DNA from: JAPLNB01 sp964451955
GTDB taxonomy: Bacteria; Planctomycetota; Phycisphaerae; Tepidisphaerales; Tepidisphaeraceae
Length of the DNA stretch: 64,000 nucleotides
Reading direction: 5' to 3'
NCBI GenBank assembly: GCA_964451955.1
Contig: CAYVKG010000012.1
Coordinates: forward strand, 1-64,000
Numbering within the stretch: position 1 is the stretch's first letter; every line of letters starts with the position of its first letter. Positions 1 through 9,408 of this stretch are shown piece by piece. The notes under the pieces are model-generated. The model did no database searches. It was not told where the DNA came from and saw nothing but the letters and a program-made list of their open reading frames with translations. A program made the translations under genes and the position numbers.

Positions 1-121
1 GGCGCAAGATACTGTAATATCGCCGCCGCCGGAACAAAAGCGATTGCCCTGGGCGTGAGGTGTGATGTTGTCGGTCGGCCCTACGCATTAGAAGTCCGGG
101 GCCGTACAATGCCCGACTTGC
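1..121. other. Left edge, no gene recognised
   Basis: The 121 bases before the first recognisable gene hold no frame with family resemblance. They may contain the promoter of the downstream cassette or the tail of an upstream intergenic region; nothing specific is visible. Confidence 0.3.
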
Positions 122-1783
122 ATGGAAACGGCAGGCACGACACTGGAATTGAGGGACGGGTCGGCGCGGGTGTGGCGGCTGGCTTGGCTGACGCCTGCGC
201 GTTGCCGGTGGATTCTGGCGGGGTTGATTCTGTTTGGGGCGGTTGGCCACATTCATTATTTGACGAACGATTGTCCGCTGGACTTATCGGGGGATGAGGC
301 GCAGTACTGGGACTGGTCGCGAGAGTTGGACTTGAGCTACTACAGCAAAGGGCCGTTGGTTGCGTACATCATTCGTGCGAGTTGCGTGGTGTTTGGGGAG
401 ACGATGCCCGCGGTGCGGTTGCCTGCGGTGCTGTTGGCGGTAGGGACGACGCTGGTGACATATTTGCTGGCGCGGAAGTTATTTGAGAGTGATCGGGTGG
501 CGTTGGGGGCTGTCTTGTTGAACCATCTGGTGCCGATGTTTGTTGCGGGAAGCACGTTAATGACGATCGACCCGCCGTACTTTTTCTGTTGGGGGCTGGC
601 GACGTGGTTTTCGGTGAAGGCGATCTGGGATGGCCGGCGTTGGGCGTGGGTGGGGGTGGGGTTGGCGATCGGGTTGGGCTTTCTGGCGAAGTACGCGATG
701 TTTCTGTGGTTTCCGGGGTTGGTGTTGTTCCTTGTGGTGGATCGGCAGAGTCGGGGCGTGCTATGGACTGCGGGGCCATGGTTGGCGGCGGGGATTGGGC
801 TGTTGTTCACGATTCCGGTAATTGTATGGAATGCTCGGCATGGGTGGGTGTCGATGCTGCACGTAGCCGGGCAAACCGGGGCGAGTTCGGAGGGTGGATT
901 TGCGTTGAAGAACACGGTGGAGTTTGTCGGGAGTCAGATCGGGGCGGTGGGCCCGATGCTGGCGGTCATTCTGGTGGGATCGGCGGTGTATGCGTTGGGG
1001 GGTTGGGGGAAAGCTGATCCCCGGCGTCGCGAGATGCGTTTTCTGGCGTGCATTGGCCTGAGTTTTTTCGGGATCGTAGGGGTGGACAGTCTGTGGACGA
1101 AGATCCAGGTGAATTGGCCTGCGCCGGCGTATTTCACATGGATCATATTGGCGGCGTATTTTCTGGGGACTCGGATGGAGGATTTGGGCAGATGGAGGCG
1201 ATGGCGTGGGTGGTTGTGGGGGACGGTGGTGTTGGGGCTGGTGTGCATGCCAGTTGCGCATAACACGGAGATGTTGTATCCACTGATGGCGAGGATCGCG
1301 AAGGCGAGGGGCAAGGAGCCGACGGCGAGGTGGGATCCGAGTTACAAGTTGCGGGGATGGGCGGAGCTTGGGCGGCAGGTATCGGACCAGATTGACAAGG
1401 CAGGGGGCGATGTGTTGATTCTGTGCGAGGATCACCAGACAGCGGCGGAGATGGCATTTTACGTGCGGAATCAGCCGCGGACGTATTGTGTGGGCTCGTG
1501 GTTCATGTTGCCGGCGACTCCCGGGGAGAAGAATCGCCAGAAGCGTTGGAGCCAGTATGATGTGTGGCCTGATCGGCAGCTGGATCGGGCGGAGTTGATA
1601 GGGCGGGGCGCGATTTACATTGGTCACTCTCCGCCGGCGGATTTGTTGGCGGCGTTTGAGGAGATGATTGCGTTGCCGACGTGTCGGATTGAGAGGCGTG
1701 GCGTGAAAGTGAGGGAATTTGAGATGTGGCTGGGCAAGGGATTCAAGGGGATGCGGCGGCCGAACGACCGGGGGAGCTATTGA
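122..1783 (+). CDS. GT39/ArnT-like membrane glycosyltransferase
   Basis: Predicted inner-membrane glycosyltransferase (553 aa) of the GT39/PMT_2 type. Such enzymes take a sugar from a polyprenyl-phosphate carrier and put it on a lipid or protein on the outer face of the membrane. A first hydrophobic helix (about residues 28-46) is followed by the family's acidic first periplasmic loop, DEAQYWDW at 58-65, then YYSKGP, and about ten further hydrophobic segments. The C-terminal 150 residues are soluble. The stop codon overlaps the start of the next gene (TGATG at 1781-1785), so the two are probably translationally coupled. With the PAP2 phosphatase and GT2 enzyme behind it this looks like a carrier-linked sugar transfer cassette; the acceptor cannot be told from sequence. 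No clear ribosome binding site supports the ATG chosen. Confidence 0.85.
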   Translation: METAGTTLELRDGSARVWRLAWLTPARCRWILAGLILFGAVGHIHYLTNDCPLDLSGDEAQYWDWSRELDLSYYSKGPLVAYIIRASCVVFGETMPAVRLPAVLLAVGTTLVTYLLARKLFESDRVALGAVLLNHLVPMFVAGSTLMTIDPPYFFCWGLATWFSVKAIWDGRRWAWVGVGLAIGLGFLAKYAMFLWFPGLVLFLVVDRQSRGVLWTAGPWLAAGIGLLFTIPVIVWNARHGWVSMLHVAGQTGASSEGGFALKNTVEFVGSQIGAVGPMLAVILVGSAVYALGGWGKADPRRREMRFLACIGLSFFGIVGVDSLWTKIQVNWPAPAYFTWIILAAYFLGTRMEDLGRWRRWRGWLWGTVVLGLVCMPVAHNTEMLYPLMARIAKARGKEPTARWDPSYKLRGWAELGRQVSDQIDKAGGDVLILCEDHQTAAEMAFYVRNQPRTYCVGSWFMLPATPGEKNRQKRWSQYDVWPDRQLDRAELIGRGAIYIGHSPPADLLAAFEEMIALPTCRIERRGVKVREFEMWLGKGFKGMRRPNDRGSY

Positions 1784-2508
1784 TGGAGAGCATTGGGACG
1801 AGCGAGGGAGCATCGGCATCGGCGTCGGCGAGGGCGGGAGGGCGGTCGGTTTTATTTTGGGTGCTGGTGGGGTTGTGGATTTTGGGAACGGCTGGGGGGT
1901 TGCTGGCGGACGAGTCGGTGTCGCGATGGGTCCGTGATTCGGGCACTGGGGAAGCGGTTCGGCATCACTGGATCACGCCGATCGTGAAGGTGCCCGGGAC
2001 GTATTACTATGCGATGGTGATTGCGGGGGCGATGTGGTTTTTGCATCCGTTGAAATGGCGGGCGGGGGGTTTGATGCTGTTGACGGGTTTGCCGGGGCTG
2101 GCGAACGTGGTGGGGAAATGGGTATTTGGCCGGGCGAGGCCGTTCAAGCTAGTGGGTGACATGACGGAGCCGGGGACGTTTGAGTTGCACTGGTTCATTT
2201 ACGGGTTGAAGGGCTTATTCATGCAGAGGAACCTTTCATTTCCGTCGGGGCACAGTTGTACGGCATTTGCGACGGCGGCGGCGTTGGCTATCCTGTTGCC
2301 GAGATGGCGGTGGTTTTTTTATTTTGTGGCGGGGCTTGTGGCTGTGGAGCGTGTTTTGGAGAACGCGCATTATGTGAGCGACGTGGTTGGTGCGGCGGGA
2401 TTGGGAGTATTGGGAGTGCACGTGATTGTGGAGTGGTTTGGAAGGCGAGAGCGCCGAGTTGCGTTGGAGGGGTTTTTGCCGCCGGTTTGCGAAAAGAGAC
2501 ATGACTGA
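1783..2508 (+). CDS. PAP2-family membrane phosphatase
   Basis: Membrane phosphatase of the PAP2 superfamily (241 aa from ATG 1783). It carries the three family motifs: KWVFGRARP (K-x6-RP), PSGH, and R-x5-H-x3-D in ERVLENAHYVSD. Relatives remove phosphate from lipid pyrophosphates such as undecaprenyl pyrophosphate or from lipid A. The start at 1783 is preferred over an in-frame ATG at 1726 because it overlaps the upstream stop (TGATG) and follows a G-rich SD-like GGGGGAG at about 1770-1776. Several transmembrane segments are evident. The 3' end overlaps the next gene by 8 nt. A role in recycling the lipid carrier used by the flanking glycosyltransferases is inference. Confidence 0.88.
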   Translation: MESIGTSEGASASASARAGGRSVLFWVLVGLWILGTAGGLLADESVSRWVRDSGTGEAVRHHWITPIVKVPGTYYYAMVIAGAMWFLHPLKWRAGGLMLLTGLPGLANVVGKWVFGRARPFKLVGDMTEPGTFELHWFIYGLKGLFMQRNLSFPSGHSCTAFATAAALAILLPRWRWFFYFVAGLVAVERVLENAHYVSDVVGAAGLGVLGVHVIVEWFGRRERRVALEGFLPPVCEKRHD

Positions 2509-3235
2509 AGGGCCGTACATCAGCCTGGTGATTCCCGCTTACAACGAGCAGGAGACGATTCCGACGCTGCTAGAGCGAGCGGGTCGGGCGATGTTGCAGA
2601 CGGGGCGTTCGTTTGAGGTGATTATCGTAGACGACGGCAGCACGGATCGGACGCCGGAGCTTTTGAGGGAATCGTTGGGGGCGCATTCGTGGCTGCGTGT
2701 GCTGCGTCTGGCGAGGAACAGCGGTCAGACGGCGGCGTTTGACGCGGGTTTCAAGGCTGCACGGGGGCGTGTGATTGCGACGATCGACGCGGATTTGCAG
2801 AATGATCCGGAGGAGATTGCGAGGCTGTTACCGATGCTGGACGAGTGCGACATGGTGAACGGGTGGCGGCAGAAGCGTAATGACAGCGGGTACCGGAGGC
2901 TGCAGACGCGGATTGCCAATGGGATTCGAAACTGGCTGAGCGACGAGACGATCCAAGACAGCGCATGCAGTTTGAAGGTGTACAAGCGGGAATGTGTGGA
3001 GGGGCTGCAGTTGTTTACGGGGATGCACCGGTTTTTTCCGACGCTGGTGAAGATGCGGGGATACAAGGTGATTGAGACGCCTGTGAAGCACTCGCCGCGG
3101 TTTGCGGGGACGGCGAAATACGGGATGTGGAACCGAGCGTTGAGGGCATTGGTGGATCTGCTGGCGGTGAGGTGGATGAAGAAACGATATATTCGATACG
3201 AGGTGAGCGAAGTTGGGATCGGGCCGCGGCCGTAG
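2501..3235 (+). CDS. GT2 family glycosyltransferase, polyprenyl-phosphate sugar synthase-like
   Basis: Family 2 glycosyltransferase (244 aa) with the DPM1/ArnC-type fold. It shows VIPAYNEQ near the N-terminus, DDGSTD for nucleotide-sugar binding, and DADLQNDPEEI with the metal-binding DxD-like acidic pair. Related enzymes load a sugar from a nucleotide donor onto a polyprenyl phosphate at the cytoplasmic face. Unlike ArnC or GtrB it has no C-terminal pair of transmembrane helices, so it is probably peripheral. ATG 2501 overlaps the PAP2 stop by 8 nt. Together with the upstream GT39 (which uses such carrier-linked sugars) the order suggests one pathway. Confidence 0.88.
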   Translation: MTEGPYISLVIPAYNEQETIPTLLERAGRAMLQTGRSFEVIIVDDGSTDRTPELLRESLGAHSWLRVLRLARNSGQTAAFDAGFKAARGRVIATIDADLQNDPEEIARLLPMLDECDMVNGWRQKRNDSGYRRLQTRIANGIRNWLSDETIQDSACSLKVYKRECVEGLQLFTGMHRFFPTLVKMRGYKVIETPVKHSPRFAGTAKYGMWNRALRALVDLLAVRWMKKRYIRYEVSEVGIGPRP

Positions 3236-3299
3236 GGGTGGCCGCGGCGGTAGTGATGGTTTTGCGATTTGGAAGAAGGCAGTACCCAAGAGGATTTTC

Positions 3300-4133
3300 A
3301 TGAATATCGGCGGACACGAAATTGGCGTATGCAGTTGGTCGCTTCAACCTGCGGACATGGCGGACCTTATTGCCCAGATACGGAAGCTGGAGTTGCGCCA
3401 TGTGCAACTGGCATTGCTGCCGCTGATTCAGATGGACGATGGGAAGCGGGGGGAGGAACTTGGGCGGCTTCGTGACGCGGGGATCAGCGTTACGTCGGGG
3501 ATGATGAATTTTGCGGGGGAGGACTACACGACGATAGCGATTATTCGGGACACGGGCGGCTATTTGCCGGACAAGACGTGGGAGGAGCGACGGGACCTGA
3601 CGAAGGCCGGCGGGAAGCTGGCGGAGGCGATGGGGATTCGGCTGTTGTCGGTGCACGCGGGTTTTATTCCGATGTCGGGCGATGCGCGGTACAAGGTATT
3701 GATCGAGCGTGTGCGTGAGTTAGCGGCGGCGATGGGGGAGTATCAGGTTGATCTGCTGTTGGAGACGGGGCAGGAGCGGGCGGCGGAACTGTTGCAGTTT
3801 TTGAATGATGTTTCGGCGAAGAACGTGCACGTGAATTTTGATCCGGCGAACATGATTTTGTACGGCGCCGGGGATCCGATCGAAGCGGTGAAGATTCTTG
3901 GGCGGCACATTCGGCACGTGCATGTGAAGGACGCGGTTTTGTCGCGGCAGCCGGGTGTTTTGTGGGGGGATGAGGTTCCGTTTGGGACCGGGCAGGTGGG
4001 TGCGGCGAGGTTCATGGATGCGCTCAGGAACATTGGGTATGGAGGACCGCTGGCGATTGAGCGTGAAGCCGGGAATGCGCGGCTGGCCGACGTCAAGACG
4101 GCGGTGGAGGCGTTGCTCGCTGCTGCGGGGTGA
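3300..4133 (+). CDS. Sugar phosphate isomerase/epimerase-like TIM barrel protein
   Basis: Cytoplasmic protein of 277 aa in the xylose isomerase-like / AP endonuclease 2 TIM-barrel family. Signs are the opening IGVCSWSLQPADMADL, the internal LLLETGQE, HVNFDPANMILYGAGDP, and HIRHVHVKDA followed by a late E in AIEREAG; these carry the usual metal-binding Glu, Asp, His and Glu positions. An SD-like AGAGG lies a few bases before ATG 3300. It is 64 nt after the GT2 gene on the same strand and probably cotranscribed. Members isomerise or epimerise sugars or inositols; the substrate is unknown. Its 3' end faces the converging gene at 4147. Confidence 0.85.
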   Translation: MNIGGHEIGVCSWSLQPADMADLIAQIRKLELRHVQLALLPLIQMDDGKRGEELGRLRDAGISVTSGMMNFAGEDYTTIAIIRDTGGYLPDKTWEERRDLTKAGGKLAEAMGIRLLSVHAGFIPMSGDARYKVLIERVRELAAAMGEYQVDLLLETGQERAAELLQFLNDVSAKNVHVNFDPANMILYGAGDPIEAVKILGRHIRHVHVKDAVLSRQPGVLWGDEVPFGTGQVGAARFMDALRNIGYGGPLAIEREAGNARLADVKTAVEALLAAAG

Positions 4134-4146
4134 GGGTGGGGCGGGG

Positions 4147-5070
4147 CTAGAGCTGATGGGCGTAGGATCTGAGGGCGGGTTCGAAGGCGCTGGGTTGCCA
4201 GCCGAAATCGCGGGTGAAAGTGGTCAGGTCGCAGGTATTGTCTTCCTGGCTCATGATGACCTGGTCGCGGTTGAATCCAAGGAGGCCGGCGATGCCGGCG
4301 GCGCAGAGGAGGTTTGCGACGGATATGGGGATTCCGACGGTGAGTCTTTTCTTGCCGACGATCAAGTTGGCGCAGATGCGATGGAACTGGGGCCAGGTGA
4401 ATTGATCGGGGCCGCCGAGCTCGTAGACTTGTCCGATGGTTGATGGTTTGTGGAGGGCATCGACGAAGGCGCGGGCGACATCGGTGACGAGGACGGGCTG
4501 GATTCGACCGGTGTTTTTGCCGGCGAAATAGGGCATGAAGGGGGAGAAGAAGAGGGGAGGCGGGGCCTGTTTTCTGGCCCACATGGCCTCCATGCGCATC
4601 ATTTCTCCGCCGGGCCCGTGGATGAGAGAAGGTCGGAAGATGGTCCAGTCGAGGCCGCTGTGGCGGAGGGTTTGCTCGGCGGCGTACTTGGAGAGGTGGT
4701 AGCGGCTGAGGGCGTTGGGGCGTGTTCCGAGGGCGGACATATGCACAAATCGCCGGATGCCTGACCGGAGGGCGGATTGGACGAGATTGCGGGCGCCTTG
4801 GTCGTGGATGGTTTCAAAGGTGATGTTTTGGCGGGGTTTTTCGCGGATGATGCCGACGAGGTGGATGACGGCGGCGCAGCCGCGCATGCCCTGGTCGAGG
4901 GATTGTGGCTGGAGGATATCTCCGGGTACGATTTGGAGGCGATCGTCGGATTTGGCGGGGGGCATTCGGTGTGAAAGGGCGTTGACGAGAAATCCGCGGG
5001 CGAGCAACTCGCTGAGTACAGCCGATCCGACGAAGCCGCTGCTGCCGGTGAGAAAGACGCGGTCGGGCAC
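4147..5070 (-). CDS. NAD(P)-binding epimerase-like protein (NmrA/NDUFA9 type)
   Basis: Atypical short-chain dehydrogenase/NAD-dependent epimerase family protein (307 aa). The Rossmann glycine motif LTGSSGFVGSAV lies at the N-terminus, and VIHLVGI plus a YHLSKYAAE stretch match the extended/atypical SDR group that includes NDUFA9-like proteins. The likely start is GTG at 5070-5068, because a strong GGAAGGAGG lies 6 nt before it on the minus strand; the longer in-frame ATG at 5109 has no such site. It converges with the isomerase gene, leaving only 13 nt between stops, and is divergent from hemC. Function beyond NAD(P) binding is not visible. Confidence 0.83.
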   Translation of the reverse strand: MPDRVFLTGSSGFVGSAVLSELLARGFLVNALSHRMPPAKSDDRLQIVPGDILQPQSLDQGMRGCAAVIHLVGIIREKPRQNITFETIHDQGARNLVQSALRSGIRRFVHMSALGTRPNALSRYHLSKYAAEQTLRHSGLDWTIFRPSLIHGPGGEMMRMEAMWARKQAPPPLFFSPFMPYFAGKNTGRIQPVLVTDVARAFVDALHKPSTIGQVYELGGPDQFTWPQFHRICANLIVGKKRLTVGIPISVANLLCAAGIAGLLGFNRDQVIMSQEDNTCDLTTFTRDFGWQPSAFEPALRSYAHQL

Positions 5071-5160
5071 AGATCGCCTCCTTCCACGGTTGGGAAGCCG
5101 ATCGTACACTAGGTGTGTGCGGCGAGGAAATCAACGCTGTTCAGGGATCTCGGGAGCAGA

Positions 5161-6108
5161 ATGACGAGCGACAAGGCGGCTTTGTCAATTCGATTGGGCA
5201 GTCGTGGGAGCCTGTTGGCGCGTTTGCAGAGCCAGGCGGTGGCGGATGCGATTGAGGCGAAGCATCGGGGGGTTCGCGTGGAGCTGTGCATCGTGAAGAC
5301 GACGGGGGATCGGATAGCCGATCGCCCGTTGCACGAATTGGGGGGCAAGGGGCTGTTCACGAAGGAGCTGGAACGGGCACTGCTGGACAACGAGGTGGAC
5401 CTGGCGGTGCACAGTTTCAAGGACGTGCCGGTGACGATGCCGCTGGTTGAGCAGGATGAGTTGGTGATAGGAGCGGTTCCGGAGCGGGAGGACAGCCGGG
5501 ACGTGATGGTGTCGGCGGCCGCGCGGTCGATCGCGGAATTGCCTCGTGGGGCGAAGGTGGGGACGGGCAGTTTGAGGCGGCGGTGTCAGTTGTTGAGGCT
5601 GCGTGGGGATTTGCATGTGCAGGGGATTCGCGGGAACATTGACACGCGGTTGCGTCGGCTGGCGGTTGGCGATTTCGACGCGGTGGTGGTTGCGTTGGCG
5701 GGGTTGAAGCGATCGGGGTTGTTTGACGGGACGATAATGCACCCGATTCCGTACGACCAGATGATACCGGCGGCGGGGCAGGGAGCGCTGGCGTTGCAGT
5801 GTCGGCGTTCGGACGATCGGATTCGGAGCGTGCTGGCTTTGCTGAACGATGAGTCGACCGCGACGTGCGTGGGACTTGAGCGCGAGGTAGTCCGTCGGCT
5901 GGGCGGGGATTGTCATTCGCCGATCGGGGCGTCTGCGGCGATCGAGGGGGATCGGATCCGGCTGGAAGTGGCGGTTGGCAAGCGTGGTGGCGGATTGCCG
6001 ATTCTGCTGGCGAGCGGGGATAGCGGGGTGGCGAGTCCGGTCGCCGCGGTCGATTGCGCGATTGAGAATCTGATGCGGCAGGGTGTGCGATCGCATCTGC
6101 ACGGCTGA
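5161..6108 (+). CDS. hemC: Porphobilinogen deaminase (hydroxymethylbilane synthase)
   Basis: HemC joins four porphobilinogen molecules into hydroxymethylbilane in tetrapyrrole synthesis. The 315-aa product is of normal length. It shows the N-terminal IRLGSRGSLLA, the KDVP active-site region (HSFKDVPVTM), GSLRRRCQL with substrate-binding arginines, RGNIDTRL, and the cofactor-attachment Cys251 in GGDCHSPIGA. ATG 5161 follows GGGAGCAG and fits the family N-terminus; an in-frame ATG at 5113 would add unconserved residues. It is divergent from the epimerase gene, with 90 nt between starts, and no other heme gene is adjacent. Confidence 0.96.
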   Translation: MTSDKAALSIRLGSRGSLLARLQSQAVADAIEAKHRGVRVELCIVKTTGDRIADRPLHELGGKGLFTKELERALLDNEVDLAVHSFKDVPVTMPLVEQDELVIGAVPEREDSRDVMVSAAARSIAELPRGAKVGTGSLRRRCQLLRLRGDLHVQGIRGNIDTRLRRLAVGDFDAVVVALAGLKRSGLFDGTIMHPIPYDQMIPAAGQGALALQCRRSDDRIRSVLALLNDESTATCVGLEREVVRRLGGDCHSPIGASAAIEGDRIRLEVAVGKRGGGLPILLASGDSGVASPVAAVDCAIENLMRQGVRSHLHG

Positions 6109-6223
6109 TTGGACGAGACGCGCGAGATCCGTGGGTTGGCGCGATTACCGGTGGGCGAATGGGTGTGCTATGCTCACGGGCACGGCAGTCAAACGGCGGG
6201 CGCGTAGTTGATGAGGGATTCGT

Positions 6224-9200
6224 GTGAAAGCGGCTTGGCTCAAACAGACTCGGAAGTGGTCGCTCCGGGCGATGAAGATCGTGGCGGTGGCGGTCGCGGT
6301 TGTTCTGGCGTTGCAGGTGCTGGTGCTGCCGGCGGTGATTTCGCGGGTGGTGGGCGCGTCACTGGCGGGTCTGGGGCTGTCGGAAGTCACGTTTGAGGTG
6401 CGCGCCGCGTCGTTCTTCCACACCGATCTGGCGAACGTGGAGGTCGGGAAGCAGGGTTTGGTGCGAGTGGGGCGCATTGGCGTTGACTATAGCCCGGGGT
6501 TGCTGCTGCGAGGGCGCGTTGGGACGATCAGTCTGACGGGAGCCGAAGTGCAGGTTGCCTACCGTGACGGGCGGCTGGACCTGGGTCCGCTGTCGCTGAG
6601 CGGATCGGGGGCATCGGGGGGGGAGTTGCCATTGGACCGGGTGGAGTTTCGAGCGTGCGTGCTGGCGGTCGTGTGGGAGGGGCGAGGGCTGTGGGTGCCT
6701 TTGGAGGGATCGCTGCTGAACCAAGGGCGGGGCCGCAGCCAGTTGGACGCGGTTCTGCGGGTGCAGGGGCGGCCGGTGCGATTGGCGGGGGCTTATGATG
6801 CGGGCGCCGACCGCATGGATCTGATTGCCTCGGCGGAAGAACTCGATGCCGCGGCACTGGGGGCAGCGGTTCCCCAACGCTATGCGGGCAAGACGCCGTG
6901 GATCAGTTCGGGGACGGTGGGCGTGAGGGCGGAGTACGTTCGTACGCCGGAGCAGACTCGCCTGGTGTTGAGCAGTCGTTCGCAAGGCGTGCGTCTTGGC
7001 GCGAGCATGGGGGAGCACCGCATGTGGGTGCAGGATCTGCAATGGACGGCAACGGCTGCGCTGGACGGGAATTTCAGGCTGATTGACGTTAGTGGGGCGG
7101 CGAAGGCGAAGCGGATGTCGTTTGGCGGTGAGTCGGCGACAAACGTGGAAATGGAGCTTGCGAAGGAGAAGGAGCAACTGTTGATCCGCCTGAGCGCGCG
7201 AGGCGAGGACTGGCTGTTGCGGAGTTTGAAGGCGTCGTTGGGGGGCTTTTTCGCGGCCGAACCCGGCGGGGCGTATACGGGGCGAGTATCGGTCGATCTG
7301 GACGCGAAGGTGCCGAGGCAAGTTGCCGGGTTATTGCTGATGAGGCGGATTGATGTCGGCGACCTTGGGTCGATTTCGGCGAGCGGCCAGATCGACGCCA
7401 CGGCCGAGCGTGGCGCGGACGGCAACTGGTTGTGGAAGGCTTCGACCGATCAGATGCTCGTGCAGCTTTCGCCTGGCGACTTGTCATTCAACAAGGGTGT
7501 GCTGGCGCTGCGTGGTCTGAGCGGGGTGATGCGAGTTTCGGGGAAGGCGGACAACACTCTCGCGGAAATCAGCATCGTTCCGGGATCCAGTGTGTGGGTT
7601 GGGTCGATGGAGCAGTCGCTCTGTCCGATCGAGGTGCGGAAGGCGAGGATCGCGCCCCTAGCGGCGGTTTCGATCGACGCGGAGCCGGCCCGGTTTTCGA
7701 TGCGGTTTGACGGACCTGGGGAGTCATGGGCGTTTCGCGTTCCTTGTGCGAGTATGTCTGTTCCGGAATTGACGGCATCGACGGGGAGCGTACGGATGGA
7801 GGGTCTGGAGGCGGTGGTCCGTGTCAGGGGGGAGGCGGCGCCGTCGAGGCTGGAGGTGGTGGCGGAGGAAGGTTCGGCGGTGTCATTCAAGTCGCTGGAG
7901 ATGGCATTGGGCGAGGACCAGATTCGTGCCGGCCCGTGGAAGCTGGGCTTGGTGGGCGACGGTGGCGAGCCGCTCATTCGGATTTTGGAGGTGGAGAGGG
8001 GCGGGAAGCGAGAGTTGTCGTTTCAGGTGCGGTCCGAGCGTTCATTGAACGTGAAGACGAGCGTGGTGGATGCGGCGATCGAGTCGGTTGGGATGCGGGG
8101 AACGCTGGTGATGCCGGGGGAGGGCGGTTTGGCGTTGCGAGGGACGGTGTCGATGGCGGGCGGGTCGGCAAATTCCGAGGCCGCGTTGCTCCGTATCGGT
8201 GGGGTGTCGGCGGAGATACCGGTGAGCTGGAACGCCGCATCGCAGGAACCTGGGCAGATGGTGATTTCGTCGATTCAGGTTCGGGATGTTGCCTATCCTC
8301 CGGCGAAGGGTGCGATCCGGGTGGCCGGGACCCGCGCGGAGGCGCAACTGGACTGGCCATTCCTGAAAGATGTTGCGCGGCTGGCGGCGCAGGGTTGGGT
8401 GGAACTTGGCGGTGAGCAAGTGCGAGGGCGGATCAGCGGGTCGATTCCGGCGTTTGCGCTGAAGGACGAGAAAGCCCTTTCGGGTCTGATCAAGGAGTTG
8501 GCGGAGTTTGAGATCAGCGGCACGTTTGGAAGTGAGGCGGCGGTTTTGATTGAGGGGGGGAGCATCAAGCCGCTGGTGTCGCTGGCGATGAAAGATGTGC
8601 GGATAGCGAGCAAGGAATACGATCGCTCGGTGGAGGGCGTGAACGGGACGGTGACGATTGACAGTTTCAGTCCGCTGACGACGCCGGGCGGGCAGCGCCT
8701 GACGGTTGGCAAGGCCAATGCCGGCCAGGTTCGGTTCACGGATGGTGATTTGAGATTTCGTGTGGAGAATACGAGTCTGTTTCATGTCGAGGGCACTGAT
8801 TGGGGTTGGGCGGGTGGGCGGGTGTACGTGAACTCGTTCCGGCTGGACCTGGCGAAGCCAGCGGTCGATCTGACGGTTTTTGGCGACAATCTGAGCCTTG
8901 CGCAGCTTCTGGGGATGTTCGGCGAGGAGCAATACAGTGGTGAGGGGAGCCTTTACGGACGTTTGCCTGTGCATTTGACCTGGCCGCAGAAGAAAAAGGG
9001 GGTGCGGACGGTGACGGAGTGGTCGGAGCCGCAGTTGGAGTTTGGGGCGGGATTTGTGTATGCCAAGCCCGGTGGGGGGGTTCTGAGCGTGGTATCGCCC
9101 GAGCGGACGCTTGGCGCGTTGCTTGAGAAGCAGAATCCGGATTTTGCCAGCGGCGGCAAGATGGAAGCGGTGAAATCGAGTCTGATGGGGGCCTTGAAGT

Positions 9201-9388
9201 CGCTGCGTTACTCGGTGCTCATGGTTGACCTGGTGAAGGAAGAAGGCGGCCTGATGGCCAGACTGTTGATGTCGGGAGTTGGCGCGAACGGGCAGGAAAT
9301 TGGGGGGTTGACGGTGAATATTCGGGGATTTGATGCTATTCTGAGGAATATCATCAGCATTCGCCGGGAGATGACGTTTGGCGAATAG
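6224..9388 (+). CDS. YdbH-like AsmA-superfamily envelope protein
   Basis: Large (1054 aa) envelope protein starting at GTG 6224. One N-terminal membrane helix (about residues 18-40) is followed by about 1000 residues of periplasmic beta-rich sequence of the AsmA-like type. The C-terminal part resembles the YdbH 'dicarboxylate transport' domain: a segment around SLAQLLGMFGEEQYSGEGSL and then FASGGKMEAV. The assignment is backed by the next two genes, which look like YnbE and YdbL in the same order as in E. coli. In E. coli YdbH is a partly redundant partner of TamB and YhdP in moving phospholipid to the outer membrane. Function here is inference from family plus synteny. Confidence 0.78.
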   Translation: MKAAWLKQTRKWSLRAMKIVAVAVAVVLALQVLVLPAVISRVVGASLAGLGLSEVTFEVRAASFFHTDLANVEVGKQGLVRVGRIGVDYSPGLLLRGRVGTISLTGAEVQVAYRDGRLDLGPLSLSGSGASGGELPLDRVEFRACVLAVVWEGRGLWVPLEGSLLNQGRGRSQLDAVLRVQGRPVRLAGAYDAGADRMDLIASAEELDAAALGAAVPQRYAGKTPWISSGTVGVRAEYVRTPEQTRLVLSSRSQGVRLGASMGEHRMWVQDLQWTATAALDGNFRLIDVSGAAKAKRMSFGGESATNVEMELAKEKEQLLIRLSARGEDWLLRSLKASLGGFFAAEPGGAYTGRVSVDLDAKVPRQVAGLLLMRRIDVGDLGSISASGQIDATAERGADGNWLWKASTDQMLVQLSPGDLSFNKGVLALRGLSGVMRVSGKADNTLAEISIVPGSSVWVGSMEQSLCPIEVRKARIAPLAAVSIDAEPARFSMRFDGPGESWAFRVPCASMSVPELTASTGSVRMEGLEAVVRVRGEAAPSRLEVVAEEGSAVSFKSLEMALGEDQIRAGPWKLGLVGDGGEPLIRILEVERGGKRELSFQVRSERSLNVKTSVVDAAIESVGMRGTLVMPGEGGLALRGTVSMAGGSANSEAALLRIGGVSAEIPVSWNAASQEPGQMVISSIQVRDVAYPPAKGAIRVAGTRAEAQLDWPFLKDVARLAAQGWVELGGEQVRGRISGSIPAFALKDEKALSGLIKELAEFEISGTFGSEAAVLIEGGSIKPLVSLAMKDVRIASKEYDRSVEGVNGTVTIDSFSPLTTPGGQRLTVGKANAGQVRFTDGDLRFRVENTSLFHVEGTDWGWAGGRVYVNSFRLDLAKPAVDLTVFGDNLSLAQLLGMFGEEQYSGEGSLYGRLPVHLTWPQKKKGVRTVTEWSEPQLEFGAGFVYAKPGGGVLSVVSPERTLGALLEKQNPDFASGGKMEAVKSSLMGALKSLRYSVLMVDLVKEEGGLMARLLMSGVGANGQEIGGLTVNIRGFDAILRNIISIRREMTFGE

Positions 9389-9408
9389 CGGTAACCGGGA
9401 GCGGAATC

